DNA of 64,000 bases from Sapria himalayana (lineage: Eukaryota; Streptophyta; Magnoliopsida; Malpighiales; Rafflesiaceae). Shown piece after piece: positions 63,786 to 64,000 of this stretch. Location: the NCBI GenBank assembly GCA_029783825.1, contig JAREIK010017193.1:1-64000 (forward strand), read 5' to 3'. Each line of letters starts with the position of its first letter. Within the stretch, counting starts at the first letter, position 1. The notes below the pieces were generated by a model. The model was given only the letters and a program-made list of their open reading frames with translations, was not told where the DNA came from and made no database searches. The position numbers were made by a program, and so were the translations under genes.

Positions 63786-64000
63786 CATTGGGTTTAGTCT
63801 AAATAATATTAATGGCATTAGAAAAGTGGTACATATTCCTAGTTGATCTGTGCAAAAATTCAATATCATGTTCAACTATTGATTAAATAAAAATAAATAA
63901 AATTTTAAATTCCATGTGATATAAACTATAAAATGATTTGAAGTATGAGCATTATAATTAATTGTAGCACTCTCGTGCAATGAGAATCTTGTTTTTTAAC

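Larger units (their letters stand above)
60315..64000 (-). repeat. large inverted repeat, right arm (runs off the window)
   Basis: Reverse complement of the left arm. Inner edge TTATCC at 60,315, two bases after the small TIR element ends. Still homologous at base 64,000, which pairs with 53,723. Single-base differences are rare outside the hAT block (for example one substitution about 130 bp upstream of exon 1). Confidence 0.97.

Noticed and set aside
53723..64000. The inverted repeat as a sequencing hairpin artefact
   Set aside because: The arms differ by substitutions, microsatellite length and an 8-bp indel, which a same-molecule artefact would not show; long-read confirmation is still desirable.
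53723..64000. The inverted repeat as a giant foldback transposon
   Set aside because: Arms contain a genuine gene start and promoter, and no target duplication can be tested because the outer ends are outside or undefined.

Overview
The window looks like nuclear DNA from a flowering plant, very AT-rich outside a few GC-rich islands. Three things point to this: hAT transposons of plant type with intact 8-bp target-site duplications (TSDs), a tRNA-derived SINE, and a broken multi-exon gene with GT-AG introns whose exons read as plant NOL10/ENP2. I cannot name the species. No bacterial genes, rRNA, tRNA or CRISPR arrays are visible.

Layout. (1) 1-37,793 is one large, old satellite array with a unit of about 600 bp and roughly 47 units. 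Nearly every unit carries a 26-bp palindrome centred on GGTTATAACC and a tract of TTTAGGNN-like octamers. Unit orientation flips once near 3,165. The array is interrupted by a 7.1-kb hAT element (13,261-20,409), which itself holds a second 3.4-kb hAT (16,135-19,581). Both have matching TSDs and decayed transposase genes. A second interruption, about 35,060-37,268, is unrelated DNA with a short degenerate telomere-like tract. (2) 38,485-54,621, minus strand, is a 16-exon relic of NOL10 (yeast Enp2; I believe Arabidopsis EDA7), a WD40/NUC153 nucleolar protein of 40S ribosome assembly. Its exon order and splice sites are largely preserved, but in-frame stops, frameshifts and a lost splice donor make it a pseudogene. 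Its introns hold short hAT derivatives with TSDs, a SINE, a GATATATC-rich repeat and local tandem duplications. (3) 53,723-64,000 is a large inverted duplication with arms of about 3.7 kb around a 2.9-kb spacer. Each arm holds the NOL10 promoter, exon 1 and the start of intron 1, so the two copies face away from each other. The right arm is still homologous at the last base of the window, so a second NOL10 copy, perhaps the working one, may lie just outside.

In short, the window is a heterochromatic satellite edge next to a duplicated ribosome-biogenesis gene, one copy of which has decayed and filled with hAT elements. I see no new multi-gene system. The most notable structures are the head-to-head NOL10 duplication and the palindrome-plus-octamer satellite.
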